NCBI GenBank assembly: GCA_965200685.1
Contig: OZ241379.1
Location: 62,001 to 126,000, forward strand
Reading direction: 5' to 3'
Length of the DNA: 64,000 bases
Source: Bin5 sp965200685
Lineage (GTDB): Bacteria; Chloroflexota; Anaerolineae; Caldilineales; Caldilineaceae
Position 1 is the first letter of the stretch; each line of letters starts with the position of its first letter. A program made the position numbers and the translations under genes. The notes beneath the pieces were generated by a model. That model ran no database searches. It saw nothing but the letters and a program-made list of their open reading frames with translations, and was not told the DNA's origin. This document shows, one piece after another, positions 44,196 to 53,003 of the stretch.

Positions 44196-44228
44196 CAGTG
44201 GTTCGTGGTATCGTTCCACGAACCACTG
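44196..44228. repeat. Perfect 13-base inverted repeat
   Basis: CAGTGGTTCGTGG (44196-44208) pairs exactly with CCACGAACCACTG (44216-44228) around a seven-base loop. It lies just after the stop of the NHL gene (minus) and about 110 bases upstream of the ATPase start. No U-run follows on either strand, so it may be a terminator of reduced strength or a protein-binding palindrome. Confidence 0.6.
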
Positions 44229-44239
44229 TTCCTCGTCCC

Positions 44240-45100
44240 TTACACCCTGCGAAACTTCTGTAAGCCGGCGTCCACCTGCACCTGCCCCACATAGAGGTCG
44301 CCCCGGGAATCGGCCCAGATGCCGTGGGGACATGCTTTGAACTCGCCTGGCCTGTCGCTAGGCTGCGCGCCACCCCAGTGGCTCAACAACTCGCCGTCAA
44401 GGGTCCAGACACTCACCTGCTGGGTCAGTTCGGCCACGTAGACGACCTCGCCGTTGGGGTCGAAGTAGATCGTATCGGGCTTGAGCAGGCCGGTGCGTTC
44501 TTCCAAGTAGTTACCATCGGTGTCGAAGATCTGAATGCGGTCATTGGTGCGGTCACAAACCCACACCCGGTCATCTTTGTCTAGGCGCACGCAATGGGAC
44601 AGTGCAAACTGGCTCGGGCCGCTGCCCCACTCCCCCCAAGAATGGCGTAGCTGCCCATCAGCCGAGAATTTATGCACCCGTGCATTGCCGTAGCCATCAG
44701 AGACGAACAGATCACCATTTGAGGCCATGGCCAAATCTGTCGGCAGGCGGAAAGGTTCGCCCTGCGCGCCCTCTTGCCCCGGCGTGCCGATTGTCATCAC
44801 CAGCTCCCCTTGGGGATTGAATTTGAAGATGCAATGGGTCTCCCGTTCCGTACACCAGACATTGTCCTCCCTATCAATGAAAATCCCATGGGCATCTTGA
44901 ATGACGTCCTCGCCCCAGGAAGCGAGAAAGTTCCCGTCACGGTCAAAGATGACCAACGGATGCTCGCTACGGGAGTAGACGTACACCCGGTCCTGGGAGT
45001 CGCAGGCCACCGCCGCCACCCAGCCAAATTGCCAGCCAGCAGGCAATTTAGCCCAATTCTCCACCACCTCGTACTGATAGTCTCCTGATCCGAATGTCAT
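44240..45100 (-). CDS. NHL-repeat six-bladed beta-propeller protein
   Basis: The 286-residue protein is built of repeats such as D-S-Q-D-R-V-Y-V-Y, F-D-R-D-G-N-F-L-A-S-W-G, D-A-H-G-I-F-I-D-R-E-D-N-V-W and H-C-V-R-L-D-K-D-D-R-V-W-V-C-D. Such propellers occur in peptidyl-alpha-hydroxyglycine lyases and in sugar or protein binders. No signal peptide is visible. The repeats and Cys/His content hint at lyase-like metal binding, but assignment beyond the fold is unsafe. Confidence 0.8.
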   Translation of the reverse strand: MTFGSGDYQYEVVENWAKLPAGWQFGWVAAVACDSQDRVYVYSRSEHPLVIFDRDGNFLASWGEDVIQDAHGIFIDREDNVWCTERETHCIFKFNPQGELVMTIGTPGQEGAQGEPFRLPTDLAMASNGDLFVSDGYGNARVHKFSADGQLRHSWGEWGSGPSQFALSHCVRLDKDDRVWVCDRTNDRIQIFDTDGNYLEERTGLLKPDTIYFDPNGEVVYVAELTQQVSVWTLDGELLSHWGGAQPSDRPGEFKACPHGIWADSRGDLYVGQVQVDAGLQKFRRV

Positions 45101-45193
45101 TTTGTCTCCTTATCATCAAGTGTCAGTTTCTAGCTGCCAAGAACTGAAGGTTCTCGAAACTAGGGTTCGGATAGATCTACCTGCTGTCGTTCC

Positions 45194-46252
45194 TCAATCG
45201 TCCCATGCTTTGACCGCAATTTTAATGACTTCCTCATCGCCCAAGCGGTAGCTACCGTTGAGAGCATGGAAGCCATCCAGCACCCTGTTTAGTGGTAGGG
45301 TATGACTGACCATGTCAGCATACGGGTATTCGTTTTTTTCCAGTATACGCAGCCCCCGTACAAAGTGTTCATATTGGCTACCCCAGATCGCCTCCACCCG
45401 CATATTCTTACGCATGAGCAGCCGGTTGATGTTGAAATCTATGGAGCCCATATCCACGAAGTGCCCTACTTCAACAAATGTCCCGCTGTGGCGCACATAG
45501 CCTAGCCCTTCGGGCGTAGCAGGCAGGAAGCCAGCACATTCAAAGACCACATCTGCGCCCTTCTTCAGCGGCGTGTTCCATAGCACCTGCTCGGTTCGCT
45601 CGGCCGCAGTCTTCACTTCTTCAATGTTAATCGTCACATCCGCGCCGTACTTCTTCGCCAGTTCCAGCCGCTTGGCCGGGCCACCTACCATAATCATCTG
45701 GGCCGCACCCATCTGCTTAGCACATAGAAGTGTCACTAGGCCGATGGCACCGCTACCCTGGACCACAACTGTATCGCCTAACTGTACATTGCCCCGCATA
45801 GCCGCGTGGACGCCAACGGTGAATGGTTCTGTCAGCACTGCTGCCTCCGGCGAACAATCGGTCTTGAGGATACAGGTATTGTCAAAGCCCAAATAGATAT
45901 AGTCGGCGAAGCCGCCGTAGAAATGGGGCGGCTTGTCCGGCGTGTCATAGAAGCCATAGGCCCCATAGCCGCCTGTACCCGGGGCAAAAATGACGCGATC
46001 CCCTTCCTCTAGTGGGCGTCCGATGTAATCGACCGCGCCGCCGGCCCCAATGGCCTCAACGACCCCCACATTCTCATGACCCAGCACCATTTCACCTTGA
46101 ATGCCATGCTGCCAATTGTGTAGATCCGTTCCGCAGATGCCGGCCAGTTCCTGGCGCAAGAGGACTTTGCCCGGCTCTGGAGTGGGAACGGAATATTCAC
46201 GGATCTCAAACTCCTGTCCATGGGCAATTACCGCTCGTCCTGTTTTTGCCAT
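45194..46252 (-). CDS. Zinc-dependent alcohol dehydrogenase (MDR family)
   Basis: The 352-residue protein has catalytic zinc ligands in G-I-C-G-T-D (C40) and G-H-E-N (H59, E60), and a Rossmann motif G-S-G-A-I-G-L-V. The four-Cys structural-zinc lobe usual after residue 90 is absent; that region reads F-A-P-G-T-G-G-Y-G and continues without cysteines. This puts it in the sorbitol/threonine-dehydrogenase-like or alginate-related MDR branches lacking structural zinc. It probably oxidises a polyol or sugar alcohol. Confidence 0.88.
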   Translation of the reverse strand: MAKTGRAVIAHGQEFEIREYSVPTPEPGKVLLRQELAGICGTDLHNWQHGIQGEMVLGHENVGVVEAIGAGGAVDYIGRPLEEGDRVIFAPGTGGYGAYGFYDTPDKPPHFYGGFADYIYLGFDNTCILKTDCSPEAAVLTEPFTVGVHAAMRGNVQLGDTVVVQGSGAIGLVTLLCAKQMGAAQMIMVGGPAKRLELAKKYGADVTINIEEVKTAAERTEQVLWNTPLKKGADVVFECAGFLPATPEGLGYVRHSGTFVEVGHFVDMGSIDFNINRLLMRKNMRVEAIWGSQYEHFVRGLRILEKNEYPYADMVSHTLPLNRVLDGFHALNGSYRLGDEEVIKIAVKAWDD

Positions 46253-46276
46253 ACCATTTTCTCCTATGATTGAACT

Positions 46277-46458
46277 ATGCTACAATCTGTACGAGATCTG
46301 TTTGGGGATTTGCAGATGATAGCGACTTGGGTTGATGGAATTATCTACAGACGTGGAAGCGGCTGCTTACAGCAGAAAAAGAGGGACAACGCGCGGCCAA
46401 TCCTCACGCTGTCCTTGACGAATTTATGCGTTCATCGCCATTCTCTTATTCCAACTGA
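46277..46458 (+). pseudogene. Possible frameshifted gene remnant
   Basis: An ATG at 46277 opens a frame whose first 25 codons (M-L-Q-S-V-R-D-L-F-G-D-L) look protein-like. From about 46346 a different frame reads T-W-K-R-L-L-T-A-E-K-E-G-Q-R-A-A-N-P-H-A and ends at TGA 46456-46458, inside the 3' end of lexA on the other strand. Joining the two would need a frameshift. No family was recognised, and a chance reading is quite possible. Confidence 0.22.
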
Positions 46459-47138
46459 CGGATCACCGATACCACTTTGCCCTTGACATTCACATGGTTG
46501 GCGGGAAAGGACATTTCCGGATAGTTGGGATTGGCTGACCGCAAGCGGACCCGGTCCCCTTCTAGGTAGAAATGTTTCAGTGTCGTCTCATTCTGGCTGT
46601 CGATCCAAGCGGCGACCATCTCACCGTTTTCCGCCTGCTCCTGATGCCGCAGAATGACCAGATCTCCATTCAACACACTGGCGTCGATCATTGAATCCCC
46701 CTGCACACGTAGGGCGTACAGCTCGGCCGGATTGCGGAATAGGGCCTCGTTCAATTCGATCCATTCATCGGAGGTAAAGTGGTTCGCCGGCTCGACCTGA
46801 ATCGGCTCGCCGGCCGCGATGTGCCCCAATACCGGTAGCTGGAAAAAACCAGGGCGGGGCCTATCGCGATTGCCATTGGTATGGGGCGCGTCGGTCAGAT
46901 CATGGGCCAACCCCAATTCCTGCAGACGAGGCCAATTTAGGCTCAATCCCCGGCTAACCTCTTTGCGACGCAAAATCAATTCCTCTTTTTCCAATTTGGT
47001 CAGATTGTACTTCACGACCGATGTACTGGATATTGCACATGCTGTGCCGATCTCGCGGATGGTCGGTGGGAAGCGATACTCTCCCACAAATTTGGCAATA
47101 AAAGCCAACATCTTTTTTTGACGTTCAGACAGGTTCAT
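46446..47138 (-). CDS. lexA: LexA, SOS-response repressor
   Basis: The 230-residue protein has the N-terminal helix-turn-helix L-S-E-R-Q-K-K-M-L..R-F-P-P-T-I-R-E-I-G, an autocleavage site A109-G110 in G-H-I-A-A-G-E-P, and the Ser/Lys dyad S149 (Q-G-D-S-M-I) and K188 (T-T-L-K-H-F). Length is slightly longer than E. coli LexA because of a spacer of about 20 residues. An AAGGAG precedes the ATG. The upstream promoter carries LexA-like half sites, so the gene should repress itself and be induced by RecA after DNA damage. Confidence 0.95.
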   Translation of the reverse strand: MNLSERQKKMLAFIAKFVGEYRFPPTIREIGTACAISSTSVVKYNLTKLEKEELILRRKEVSRGLSLNWPRLQELGLAHDLTDAPHTNGNRDRPRPGFFQLPVLGHIAAGEPIQVEPANHFTSDEWIELNEALFRNPAELYALRVQGDSMIDASVLNGDLVILRHQEQAENGEMVAAWIDSQNETTLKHFYLEGDRVRLRSANPNYPEMSFPANHVNVKGKVVSVIRQLE

Positions 47139-47202
47139 GGCTGTGCTCCTTACAGACTAAATGGTTTACGATTATCCCGAACGTTTCCCAAAACATAGCC
47201 CA

Positions 47203-47253
47203 AGTATACAAGAACATGTGTGCGGTGTCAAGTCCCAATTGTATACATGTTCT
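47203..47253 (-). promoter_or_regulatory. lexA promoter with embedded SOS-box-like operators
   Basis: On minus, TTGACA (47231-47226) and TATACT (47208-47203) are exactly 17 bases apart. The spacer holds CGCAC-ACAT-GTTCT (47224-47211), matching the Bacillus/Chloroflexota-type CGAAC-N4-GTTCG box at most positions. Further upstream AGAAC-ATGT-ATAC (47253-47240) resembles a second half site, and the two arms AGAACATGT and ACATGTTCT form a 9-base inverted repeat. Repression by blocking the promoter is the simple reading. Confidence 0.72.
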
Positions 47254-47323
47254 ATGGGGCAATTGGCACACGCAGAAGCGGCTCCGCAGCAGGTTACAAC
47301 CAGCGGGGAAGCACTGCTTCCTC

Positions 47324-48193
47324 TCAGCAGCCAGCCAAGAAGTGTGCCCCATAAATGAACCCCTGCTTTTCCGTCTCCTCAGTCCCGTTGAAGTTGGCAT
47401 CTTCCAGTTCAATGGAGACACAGCCACTGTAGCCGTGCTCCGCCAGAATCCGGAACCCCTCACCCCAGCTAAAGATACCCTGTCCCGGAATCGTATAACG
47501 CCAACTCGGGGCACCGAAGGGGATGCGTTGGGCAAAGGTGGCCGGCTGCTCATAGCCGTACTGATACAGGTTTTCCGCCAAGATTTCCGTATCCTTGCCA
47601 TGGACATGATGGACCCGGCCCACGAACTCCCGCAGAAAGCGCAGAGGATCGATGCCCATACGGATAAGATGAGAGGGGTCGAAGTTCACACCCATGGCCG
47701 GCGATGACAGATCCTGCAGGAAAGCTCGGTAGGTCTCCGGGGTACAACAGAGCGCGCCCGGCCCTGGCCAGCCTTCAATGACGTAATGGGAGCCGCTCTC
47801 CTCCAAAACGGGAACCAACTCCGCGAAACTTTCAACCATATAGCCGTAGTTCTCAGCACGAGGCAGATGCGGATTTTCCGGCAGCATGGTGCCGAAAAAG
47901 TTCTGGGGCCCATTGACCGTGCAAGCTCGTATACTGTCCTGATTGCGGGCTATTGCCTCGGCCCGCCGTCCAGCATCCGCAGAGATCTGCCCCTTTGTGT
48001 CGGGCAGATCGATAGAACCTACCCGTAGGCCCGCCTCCGCCACCGCTTTTAAGCAGGCCGCGGCATCGCTGCCTAGATCGATCACTTCCAGATGATTTTG
48101 CAGTGCCCATGCCAATACGGAGGACAGATCCTGCTGCCATTTGGACCAGCCGCGCCGAAAGCCGATGGGGAAATTTCCTGTTCTAGTTTTCAT
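47324..48193 (-). CDS. Sugar phosphate isomerase/epimerase family protein (TIM barrel)
   Basis: The 289-residue protein has barrel features with metal ligands: a middle Y-V-I-E-G-W-P-G-P Glu, N-F-D-P-S-H and H-V-H-G-K-D-T-E with Asp and His, and a late C-V-S-I-E-L-E-D. It belongs with the xylose-isomerase-like TIM proteins used in inositol and sugar-acid breakdown. It is a paralogue type of the isomerase at 40.0-40.8 kb but not a recent duplicate. The exact substrate is unknown. Confidence 0.86.
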   Translation of the reverse strand: MKTRTGNFPIGFRRGWSKWQQDLSSVLAWALQNHLEVIDLGSDAAACLKAVAEAGLRVGSIDLPDTKGQISADAGRRAEAIARNQDSIRACTVNGPQNFFGTMLPENPHLPRAENYGYMVESFAELVPVLEESGSHYVIEGWPGPGALCCTPETYRAFLQDLSSPAMGVNFDPSHLIRMGIDPLRFLREFVGRVHHVHGKDTEILAENLYQYGYEQPATFAQRIPFGAPSWRYTIPGQGIFSWGEGFRILAEHGYSGCVSIELEDANFNGTEETEKQGFIYGAHFLAGC

Positions 48194-48352
48194 GGAAAGA
48201 GTCCTTTGGTAAACTGAAATGCAATCCGCATGAGTATGACACAGACTGCCCAGATGCGCTCATCTGCCAAAGGGTTTGGCAGCATGTTCAAGGCGGCCAT
48301 CGCACCATCACCACTTCCACACAATTGAGAACTCTGCAGGAGGCATCGACTG

Positions 48353-48953
48353 ATGGGATTTTATGACCACGAAGACACTGTCGAAACATATGTACAGATG
48401 GCAGAAGGCTATGATGGACGGCTACTGGTAGCGGTTCTGAGACAGCAGCTACCCGCCGGGTCAACGGTCCTAGAATTGGGCATGGGGCCTGGAAAGGACC
48501 TGACATTGCTGGCGGAGCATTTCAGCGTGACCGGTTCCGATGTGTCGGCCCTATTTTTGCAACGCTATCGCAAGAACCACCCGGCCGCTGACCTGCTCCT
48601 GCTTGATGCAGTGACACTGGAGACGGAGCGGCACTTTGATGCCATCTATTCCAACAAAGTGCTGCATCACCTGACTGCAAACGAGTTACAGGAATCCTTC
48701 CAACGACAGGCAGAGCTGCTAAATCCGAACGGCTTGCTACTGCACACGTTCTGGTACGGTACAGGAAATGGAGAAACATCAAGGGCTACAATTCACCTAC
48801 TATACAGAAGCGTCCCTTAGGGCTGTCGTCGGGCCCGCGTTAGACATCACAGCAGCCGTCCGCTATGCAGAGATAGAAGATGGCGATTCGCTCTATCTCC
48901 TCTTGCGCCATTCCGCTTCTAGCCTTGGGCTATGGGCCGGTTCGGGTCCGTGA
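48353..48953 (+). pseudogene. SAM-dependent methyltransferase with an apparent frameshift
   Basis: The first frame (48353-48820) has a class I methyltransferase start: V-L-E-L-G-M-G-P-G-K-D for SAM, then S-N-K-V-L-H-H-L. It loses family-like sequence near residue 137 (about 48765). A second frame (48768-48953) resumes with E-K-H-Q-G-L-Q-F-T-Y-Y-T-E-A-S-L-R-A and D-G-D-S-L-Y-L-L-L-R-H, the normal C-terminus. One extra base near 48760-48770 (GGTACAGGAAATGG) would explain this. It is either a recent pseudogene, a sequencing error, or less likely a programmed shift. Confidence 0.72.
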
Positions 48954-49767
48954 TCCATTCGCTCCAGGAGCCAGGGTAGAGCCGTGATTCTCCCAGCCCT
49001 GCGTGCAGCATCGCCAACACGTTATGACAGGCGGTCACGCCGGACCCACAATAGACGATCACTTCGGACGGCCGGCGGTTGCCCATCAGGTCACGGAACC
49101 GGGTCTCCAGTTCCGCAGCCTCCCGCCAGTGGCCATCCTGCAGATTGTCGGTGAATGGCAGATTGAAGGCCCCGGGGATATGGCCGCCCACTGGGTCAAG
49201 GGTTTCATTCTCGCCATGGAAACGGTCTACGGCGCGGGCATCAATGACCAGCGCGCCACCGCTGGCAGTTTTGGCAAGCATTTCATCCGCATCGACCACC
49301 AATTCTAGGCGCGGGTTAGCGGTATAGGTGCTAGGTTCACCATATTCTGCCCCGCTTCTACATGGCAACCCGGCCGCGAGCCAGGCATCCCAACCACCAT
49401 CCAACAGGGCGACAGCCTCATGGCCGGTCCAGCGCAGCATCCACCACATCCGTGCCGCGATGCCACCAGCAGCGTCGTCGTACACGATCACCTGTGCGCC
49501 ATTGCTGATGCCCAAACGGGCGACAGTACGGGCAAATGTTTCCGGCTCCGGCAGGGGGTGACGACCTGTCTGGCCTGACACAATCGGGCCGGACAGATCC
49601 TCGTCTAGATGGGCGTACACGGCCCCGGGGATATGGCTACCCTCATATGCCCGGCGGCCCGCGTCCGGCCGCAGCAGATCAAAACGGCAATCAACGATTC
49701 GCAAGAATGGATTGTCGAGCTCGTTCGCCAATTGCTCACAACTGATAAGCGTCTGATACATCGCCAT
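48919..49767 (-). CDS. Thiosulfate/3-mercaptopyruvate sulfurtransferase (tandem rhodanese)
   Basis: With the ATG at 49767 the protein has 282 residues and two rhodanese domains. The C-terminal active loop is C-G-S-G-V-T-A, the 3-mercaptopyruvate sulfurtransferase form; the N-terminal domain lacks the Cys. It moves sulfane sulfur to cyanide or thiol acceptors. Its 3' end overlaps the methyltransferase pseudogene on the other strand by 35 bases. It lies downstream of lutC on the same strand. Confidence 0.92.
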   Translation of the reverse strand: MAMYQTLISCEQLANELDNPFLRIVDCRFDLLRPDAGRRAYEGSHIPGAVYAHLDEDLSGPIVSGQTGRHPLPEPETFARTVARLGISNGAQVIVYDDAAGGIAARMWWMLRWTGHEAVALLDGGWDAWLAAGLPCRSGAEYGEPSTYTANPRLELVVDADEMLAKTASGGALVIDARAVDRFHGENETLDPVGGHIPGAFNLPFTDNLQDGHWREAAELETRFRDLMGNRRPSEVIVYCGSGVTACHNVLAMLHAGLGESRLYPGSWSEWITDPNRPIAQG

Positions 49768-49800
49768 TTTCAGAACTCCATCATGCAACCACTCAGGTTA

Positions 49801-50559
49801 TCACACATCATCAAACAGAATTGCGTGTACAACTTTCGGACCATGAACGCCCATGGTCAGATAGCCTTCAATGTCGGCTGATTTGCTGGGGCCGGAGATG
49901 ATCGACAGGTTACGACTGGCGCGCACGTACTCGTCCAATTCGCCCGCGTCCCGCTTCTCAGTGAGCCAGGCCTCCCCGGTCGGGTACAGTTTGCTGAAGG
50001 GGATCAGCACCAGATGGCGGAAAGGCGTTAGGCTGGCGGCCCGGCTCTTACGCCCCCCACCGCCCACAACAAACGAGCCGGTGCTGGCAAAGGCCGCTTC
50101 CACAGCCGTGATGCCAGCCTGAATCTGACGGATGTGCTCTCTCTGCTGTGGGTCGTGCAGGTCCGTGGGTTCAACGACCTGAAAGCCTAGGTCCTTCAAT
50201 GCTGGTGACAGCCCGTCAATCCCCAGTAGAGCCTGCGGCCAGCAGAGCACATCCCACTCCCCAACGAGTTCGGTATTGGCTGTCTTGCGGGCCTCCTTCT
50301 CCTCTTCCACCCATGTACGCAGCCGCGCGATGGTCGCTAGGCGCGTCTCGGCCGCGGACTCTACCAGTTGGCAAGAACCTTTCAATGCGGTTAGCTCCTG
50401 GGCGAACCGTTCAGCCAATGCCCAACGATCTCCGGCCGCATGAGTGACGGTCATCCGTTCTTCATGGGAGAGAGCAACCGTTTCTGGTGGAGGAAAAGAC
50501 AGGTGCGACTGGCGTAAGGTATCCCGCAGTCGCGATAAAATTGTATCGCGAGCATTCAT
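49801..50559 (-). CDS. lutC: LUD-domain protein LutC
   Basis: The 252-residue protein has the LUD (DUF162) fold with A-S-T-G-S-F-V-V-G..R-A-A-S-L, the central Gly-rich strand of the family, and a C-terminal I-S-G-P-S-K-S-A-D-I-E. LutC is the third subunit of the L-lactate dehydrogenase complex LutABC. It follows lutB on the same strand after about 70 bases. Confidence 0.9.
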   Translation of the reverse strand: MNARDTILSRLRDTLRQSHLSFPPPETVALSHEERMTVTHAAGDRWALAERFAQELTALKGSCQLVESAAETRLATIARLRTWVEEEKEARKTANTELVGEWDVLCWPQALLGIDGLSPALKDLGFQVVEPTDLHDPQQREHIRQIQAGITAVEAAFASTGSFVVGGGGRKSRAASLTPFRHLVLIPFSKLYPTGEAWLTEKRDAGELDEYVRASRNLSIISGPSKSADIEGYLTMGVHGPKVVHAILFDDV

Positions 50560-50630
50560 GATCGACCTTCCCAGATGCCATCAAATTGTGTAAATCACTC
50601 TTCACTGCTTGTAGGCTCTTGTTCGTGTCA

Positions 50631-52085
50631 TTATTCCTGGAAACTCTTGGCCGTGTCAGCGATTGATTCTTCAATAAGCTGTTCTCGTTCCAGCCACCAT
50701 TCCCGGAAACTCTTTTTGGCGAAGGGGGCAAAGTCCCGGTATGCAGTCCAGCCCTTGAGGGGTGGCGGCAGAAATGTAATGTTGCCCCCGCTTACATTTG
50801 CGATTAGATTTGAGCTGATGCTGGCCAATTTGCCGGCTTGCTCGTACAGGCGTCTGCTGTTCATAACCCGCACATACCCTTTGATCCCCCAGCCTTCCGG
50901 CTTTGATGCCGCCCCTTGCTCCACAAGATCCGACCGCAGGTCCAGCAGCAGACGAGGCAGGTCGATCTTCAGCGGACAGGCATCCCGACAGGCACCACAC
51001 AAGGACGTAGCATGGGGCAGTTCCTTAAACTGGGCAATTTCTGGGGCCAGGCCCGGCGCGATCACCGCGCCGATCGGGCCATTGTAGGTACTGCCGTAGG
51101 CATGGCCGCCGATCTCCTGATAGACCGGACAGGCATTGAGACAGGCCCCACAGCGGATGCACAGCAGGGCCTCCCCGTAGCCCCGGGCCATCATCCGCGC
51201 GCGGCCATTGTCCAGCAACACCACATGCACCTGCTCCGGGCCATCAGCGTCCCCAGGCTGGCGAGGACCGCTAGTCATGGAGCAGTAGACGGTCAGTTGC
51301 TGTCCGGTGGCACTACGACACAGAGCCTGCAACTGTAGAAACGCATCCTCAACCGTAGGCACGATCTTTTCAATACCCATCACAGCTACATACACCCGGG
51401 GCATGCTGCTCACCATGCGCCCGTTCCCTTCGTTTGTAACAATGCAGATGGTACCGGTCTCGGCAATGGCAAAATTACAGCCGCTAATCCCCATCCCCGC
51501 GCTGAAAAACTCCTTACGCAGTTCCGAACGGGCCAGGGCCGTCATCGCTGCAGGCTCCCGGGTGGGGAACATGTCCAATTTGTCCTGAAATACTTCCGCG
51601 ATCTCCTCCAGCCGCTTGTGGATAACAGGCGCAACAATATGGCTAGGCGGTTCATGGGCCAGTTGGATGATATACTCGCCCAGGTCCGTCTCAACTACCC
51701 GCAGGCCGGCCCTTTCCAACGAGTCGTTCAGGTGAATCTCCTCTGTGGCCATGGATTTAGACTTGACGACCAGTTCCACGCTGTTTTGCAGAGCGATATC
51801 CTTGACAATCTCCTGCGCGTCCTCAGCCCCCTCCGCCCAATGCACGCTGCAACCATTGGCTCTCAGGTTCGTCTCCAACTGTTCCAGATACTCAGGCCAA
51901 TGGCCTAGGACATGTTCCTTCATCTGCCGTACCTGGTCCCGTAGCCTTTGCCCCGCAACTGCGCCCATAGAACCAATACGGGCAGCGGTCATACGGTCTG
52001 TGGCATTGCTGACCGTGCCCCGCAGCTTGGGGTCAGCCAAAGCCTGTTGGATGCGTTCTTTGTATGGGGCGTTGATATCAACCAT
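50631..52085 (-). CDS. lutB: Iron-sulfur LUD-domain protein LutB
   Basis: With the ATG at 52085 (GAGGAGC upstream) the protein has 484 residues. An N-terminal LUD domain is followed by two 4Fe-4S motifs, C-I-R-C-G-A-C-L-N-A-C-P and C-G-A-C-R-D-A-C-P-L. LutB carries electrons in the oxidation of L-lactate to pyruvate. The gene lies between lutA and lutC, the usual operon order. Confidence 0.94.
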   Translation of the reverse strand: MVDINAPYKERIQQALADPKLRGTVSNATDRMTAARIGSMGAVAGQRLRDQVRQMKEHVLGHWPEYLEQLETNLRANGCSVHWAEGAEDAQEIVKDIALQNSVELVVKSKSMATEEIHLNDSLERAGLRVVETDLGEYIIQLAHEPPSHIVAPVIHKRLEEIAEVFQDKLDMFPTREPAAMTALARSELRKEFFSAGMGISGCNFAIAETGTICIVTNEGNGRMVSSMPRVYVAVMGIEKIVPTVEDAFLQLQALCRSATGQQLTVYCSMTSGPRQPGDADGPEQVHVVLLDNGRARMMARGYGEALLCIRCGACLNACPVYQEIGGHAYGSTYNGPIGAVIAPGLAPEIAQFKELPHATSLCGACRDACPLKIDLPRLLLDLRSDLVEQGAASKPEGWGIKGYVRVMNSRRLYEQAGKLASISSNLIANVSGGNITFLPPPLKGWTAYRDFAPFAKKSFREWWLEREQLIEESIADTAKSFQE

Positions 52086-52146
52086 ACAGAGCTCCTCAAA
52101 CAGCAATCATTGGTGGCGAGCCGTTCCGCGCCACTCTTGATGGATT

Positions 52147-52995
52147 TTAAGTTCCCGTCCAACGCCGGGGATGGTCAGCTTCTGTCGGCATCGGCTCTGG
52201 AGGCGGAGGCAAAGAGTCGTTGAGCTGGCCGTTGAGAATCTCGGCAATGTGAACTGCCCGGCAGGTCAAACCTTCCCGGCTGAGAATACCGTTTATATGA
52301 ATCATACAGCTTACATCGCATAGAGCAATGATATCCGCGCCACTCTGCATCGCGTACTGCGCTTTGGCCCGGCCCATGGCCGCGCTAATGCCGCTGTTCT
52401 TGACAGCAAACAGCCCGCCGAAGCCGCAGCAATCGGAGGCATGGGGCAGATCTACCACTTCAAGGCCCTCCACAGCGGCCAGCAGTTTGCGAGGCTGTTC
52501 ATCCACCTGCAGTTCCCGATAGAGATGGCAGCAGGGGTGATAGGTGGCTTTGCCTTGCAAGCGAGTACCACTGCTTTCCACGCCCAGCACATCCACCAGA
52601 AACTCTGTCAATTCAAAGGTAACCGCTGCCAACTGCTCGGCCTGCTGTTTCAGATTGATCTCCCGGGACTCTTGAAAGATGACCTCATAAAAGTGGCTGG
52701 TCATGGTCGTACAACTGCCAGAAGGCGCAACAATGGCATCCACCTGGCCGTTTTCTACCAATGGCCCGAAGATGCCGAGAAATCGCCGGGCTAATTGCCG
52801 GGCTTCGTCACGGTAACCAGCATTGAAGGCCGGCTGCCCGCAGCAGGTCTGCTCAAGCGGGAAAATGACCTCAATGCCTTGCCTTTCCAGGAGTTCACAG
52901 GTCGCGATTCCCACGCTCGGGTACATCATATCCACCATACAGGTAACAAAAAGTGCAACCCGTCGGGGCTTTGTTTCAAATGTGGCCTTGTGCAT
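52147..52995 (-). CDS. lutA: CCG-domain iron-sulfur protein LutA
   Basis: The ATG at 52995 gives 282 residues; a TTG at 53007 is also in frame but would have no room for a Shine-Dalgarno. Two Cys-Cys-Gly blocks are visible: T-C-C-G-Q-P and D-C-C-G-F-G-G, which bind a 4Fe-4S cluster as in heterodisulfide reductase and glycolate oxidase. LutA with LutB and LutC makes the lactate utilisation complex. It starts right after the M24 peptidase gene. Confidence 0.93.
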   Translation of the reverse strand: MHKATFETKPRRVALFVTCMVDMMYPSVGIATCELLERQGIEVIFPLEQTCCGQPAFNAGYRDEARQLARRFLGIFGPLVENGQVDAIVAPSGSCTTMTSHFYEVIFQESREINLKQQAEQLAAVTFELTEFLVDVLGVESSGTRLQGKATYHPCCHLYRELQVDEQPRKLLAAVEGLEVVDLPHASDCCGFGGLFAVKNSGISAAMGRAKAQYAMQSGADIIALCDVSCMIHINGILSREGLTCRAVHIAEILNGQLNDSLPPPPEPMPTEADHPRRWTGT

Positions 52996-53003
52996 AGAAT
53001 TGT

